Part shown: piece after piece, positions 61,816 through 64,000 of the stretch
Position numbering within the stretch: position 1 is the first letter of the stretch
Layout: every line of letters begins with the position of its first letter
Assembly: GCF_001949145.1 (NCBI RefSeq)
Contig: NW_019091610.1
Span: 64,001 to 128,000 of the forward strand
Origin: Acanthaster planci
Taxonomy: Eukaryota > Echinodermata > Asteroidea > Valvatida > Acanthasteridae
Direction: 5' to 3'
Length of the DNA: 64,000 nt
Translations under genes and position numbers: made by a program
The notes under the pieces: generated by a model
What the model saw: the letters and a program-made list of their open reading frames with translations, nothing else
What the model was told of the DNA's origin: nothing
The model's database searches: none

Positions 61816-62180
61816 TGGGTCATTCCATGGGTTGGGGCACAATTTGTGATGGTGTCCTTGCTACATCCAAAACTGTTACCACCTGTCATGACCTGTAGAG
61901 TAGGTCATTTACTCTGTAAATGTAACACACATCTCTGTTTTCAGCCTTGCGAGATGTATAATTTGGAATCCTTATGTAGGGAAATAGCTGTTCGTTTTTA
62001 TGGAACCCATGTAACAATTAACATCACAAACTGTGCCCCAGGCCGTGTCCGAAACGGGCTTCCAGAGCTACGGCTAGGTCTATTGTCTACCCGTCTCCAC
62101 ACATTTCCAATGGAGCGAAGAGCTAGACCTAGCTTTAGACAAGAGATTTGGATGCAGCCCCAACCTCATGGAATGACCCA
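61816..62180 (+). mobile_element. GGGTCATTCC inverted-repeat element, copy 3, interrupted by a nested insertion
   Basis: Same orientation as copy 1, with ends tgggtcattccatggg and cctcatggaatgaccca. Total 365 bp because a 116-bp sequence (62041-62156) is inserted near the right end. Confidence 0.88.
62041..62156. mobile_element. Nested 116-bp insertion flanked by a 6-bp gcccca duplication
   Basis: The host element reads tgccccaacctc at this site in copy 2. Here gcccca occurs on both sides of the insert (62035-62040 and 62157-62162). The insert begins ggccgtgtccgaaa and contains inverted blocks gctaggtct / agacctagc, so it is probably a very small foldback or MITE. Confidence 0.8.
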
Positions 62181-62680
62181 TCTTCATGTATACATATGCC
62201 ACACAGTCTGTAGTCCAGATAGTGCTGCAGAATTCCAACAGTTCCTCTTTTTTGTTTGTCTATCTTAGAGCCAATAATTATCATCTTTGGCTCTATGATG
62301 GTGCTGTGGATGGTGTTGGTTTATTGGAAAGACTGCCCTCTGTTGGCATAGTTTCGCTGATTGCTCTGCTGTTCAATTTAAAGAATCCCTGAGCAGGGAA
62401 GTCAAATTTGAGGATCAATTCCTTGTAAGATACGGTAGCCTGCCTGTGTACACAAATGTTCATTATTTATAGTTCTTGATGAGGAGCGTTTTTTAAGAGT
62501 AGCCAAACTCCATCTAACAGTTAAGTGTTCTATTCAATTCAAAGTCAAATTTGGGAATCGATTCTGGTAAGGTAGCCTGCCTATGGACAACTGTTGATTA
62601 GTCTGGTGCCTTGGTAAGGAAACATATGCAGATGGTAGTTCTGATATCAGGGATTGTTCTCCATACTTCCCATTATGTAG

Positions 62681-62728
62681 GCTTCCGCAGTAGTCACCAT
62701 CAGATCCCAGTCAAGGAGTATGACAAGG
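62681..62728 (+). CDS. Possible 48-bp cassette exon between SH3 and RhoGAP
   Basis: A 48-nt stretch with acceptor cattatgtag/GC and donor CAAGG/gtacgg is open in exactly the phase required after the SH3 exon (phase 1 in, phase 1 out). Included or skipped, the frame is kept. It would add FRSSHHQIPVKEYDKG. Neither splice site is outstanding and the peptide has no recognised vertebrate match, so this may be chance. Confidence 0.3.
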
Positions 62729-64000
62729 GTACGGACATTCCCAACCTAAGCATCTTTGCATCCTGGCATTGACTTCTTTCCTGGACTGATATTTCATTTT
62801 GCGGCATTTTGAAATGACCCCTGCAAGAGTTTCATCCCGTGCATAATTAGGAAAGGGAATGACTAATCCATTTTTTTTCCCCCCGTCTGGCGTATCTTTT
62901 TTCCTGCTCACTGTCATGTACGTGCATTTGCCAGTAGGAATGCTTTATTTTCTGGAGAGTTATCCTGTAATGATCTGGCAGTGCACTGGCATCACCAGTT
63001 CATGTACCGTAATTGACTACATTTTTGACCTCATGTCGTCTTGGTTTCTTGTGGACTGTCCCATGTCGGATGTGGTTAGTGTTTCGGTCTGCCTCATGTC
63101 CGGGTAAGATGTTTGCAAAGGGTTCATCTAGAATTAGTCCCTCTCTGTATACGTCTTTATCTGATACCTTTTCTTCCCTCTTGGAATTCTGGTCTTTACA
63201 GTTGCAGAAAATTAAAGGATTAAAAATGTACCATCTGAATGGCGTACCCTTATGACTCAAATGTATTAAATATCTCTGTGGTCCACACTGGAAAATGATG
63301 ATCTCAAAGTTCAAAATATTTGAACTGGTTGGCTTTTGATATTCATTTCAGGCAGGGAAGGCGATACGCACCGGTATTAGCCAACTTTTGAGGGTTCATG
63401 TACAAACACAAAACCATGCATACATGTACATGTGTATGCCCTAAATACATGTTTTGATGGCCGTAACTTTTGTACAAATGTGGTGCAAATCACATGACAT
63501 GAACAGTGACAAGAAAAAAACCATGACAAGACGGCAGTAAGCTTTATCTTTTCATCCACTTTCTCTTTCTCGATTTGTCAAATGTCTCGCTGTCCTATGT
63601 TTTTTCCATGTGAAAAGATGGTTACACTTCTTTTAAACTAATCCACACGTGGTTCTTTAATCTTGTCTGCTGCATAAATGAGACAGGAAGTCCAGGTACA
63701 AGACTTGCACTCTCCTTATTCACCGTTTATTTCTGGAAATATATTCTGGGCCACTTTGGTGTCCATGTAGATATAGTCTTGCTTCATAGTGAGCTGCATG
63801 TTTTTGCGTTCCACATGTTGAATTGACCTGGTTGTAAATTTTCTCTCTGTTGTGTTTGTCTGAATTAATGTTTCTCAAACCAGTGAGCATGTTCTGGCGT
63901 GGTTTGCAGGTTATGCGATGGTGTTTGTCTTTTCAGAGCAATGTACCGGTACAGCCACACTGTTCCGTTTGCCCGTGATTGCTGGTCGTGTTTTTATCTG
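62729..64000. other. Right-edge intron of the ARHGAP32/33-like gene
   Basis: No further exon of the family (GKL..FLR.FM.SRP, or the RhoGAP core) was found up to the window end. Confidence 0.5.

Noticed and set aside
63353-63400. Possible next ARHGAP exon after catttcag at 63352
   Set aside because: The required phase reaches a stop within ten codons and no donor follows.

Overview
The window is animal nuclear DNA. Coding is split into short exons with GT/AG borders and introns from under 1 kb to about 24 kb, and about 95% of the sequence is intron, intergenic DNA and repeats. Two genes can be read exon by exon, both by similarity to vertebrate proteins recalled from general knowledge. The style (moderate introns, very frequent palindromic words such as gtacatgtac and taccggta, a tRNA-derived SINE with a MIR/CORE-like segment, several short non-autonomous DNA transposons) suggests an invertebrate deuterostome. 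A lancelet is my best guess, but the species cannot be fixed from this window.

Minus strand, 12072 down to 1050: the 5' two-thirds of a hormone-sensitive lipase gene (LIPE/HSL). Six exons join in perfect phase and cover the HSL-specific N-terminal domain and the HGGGF oxyanion-hole motif. The catalytic-serine exons lie beyond the left edge.

Plus strand, about 25.9 kb (candidate first coding exon) or 49.9 kb (first firm exon) to beyond 61.3 kb: the 5' part of a PX-SH3-RhoGAP gene of the ARHGAP32/ARHGAP33 type. Seven firm exons encode a basic N-terminus, the PX domain and the SH3 domain; the RhoGAP domain lies beyond the right edge. A candidate first coding exon at 25888-25970 is in the right phase, and a possible 48-bp cassette exon sits at 62681. 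The two genes are head-to-head with 13.8 kb between the proposed start codons.

Mobile and repeated DNA: two small inverted-repeat families that share a GGGT(A/C)ATTCC end (20923, 33226; 55256, 59632, 61816), one copy carrying a nested 116-bp insertion; a CAGGGTTCC-ended family (103, 23004); a SINE whose tail touches a LIPE splice donor; foldback elements; several minisatellites; and two assembly gaps. The most interesting structure is a four-unit tandem duplication of the end of the PX exon, including its splice donor, which creates an in-frame alternative donor. Function statements rest on family knowledge; no searches were run.
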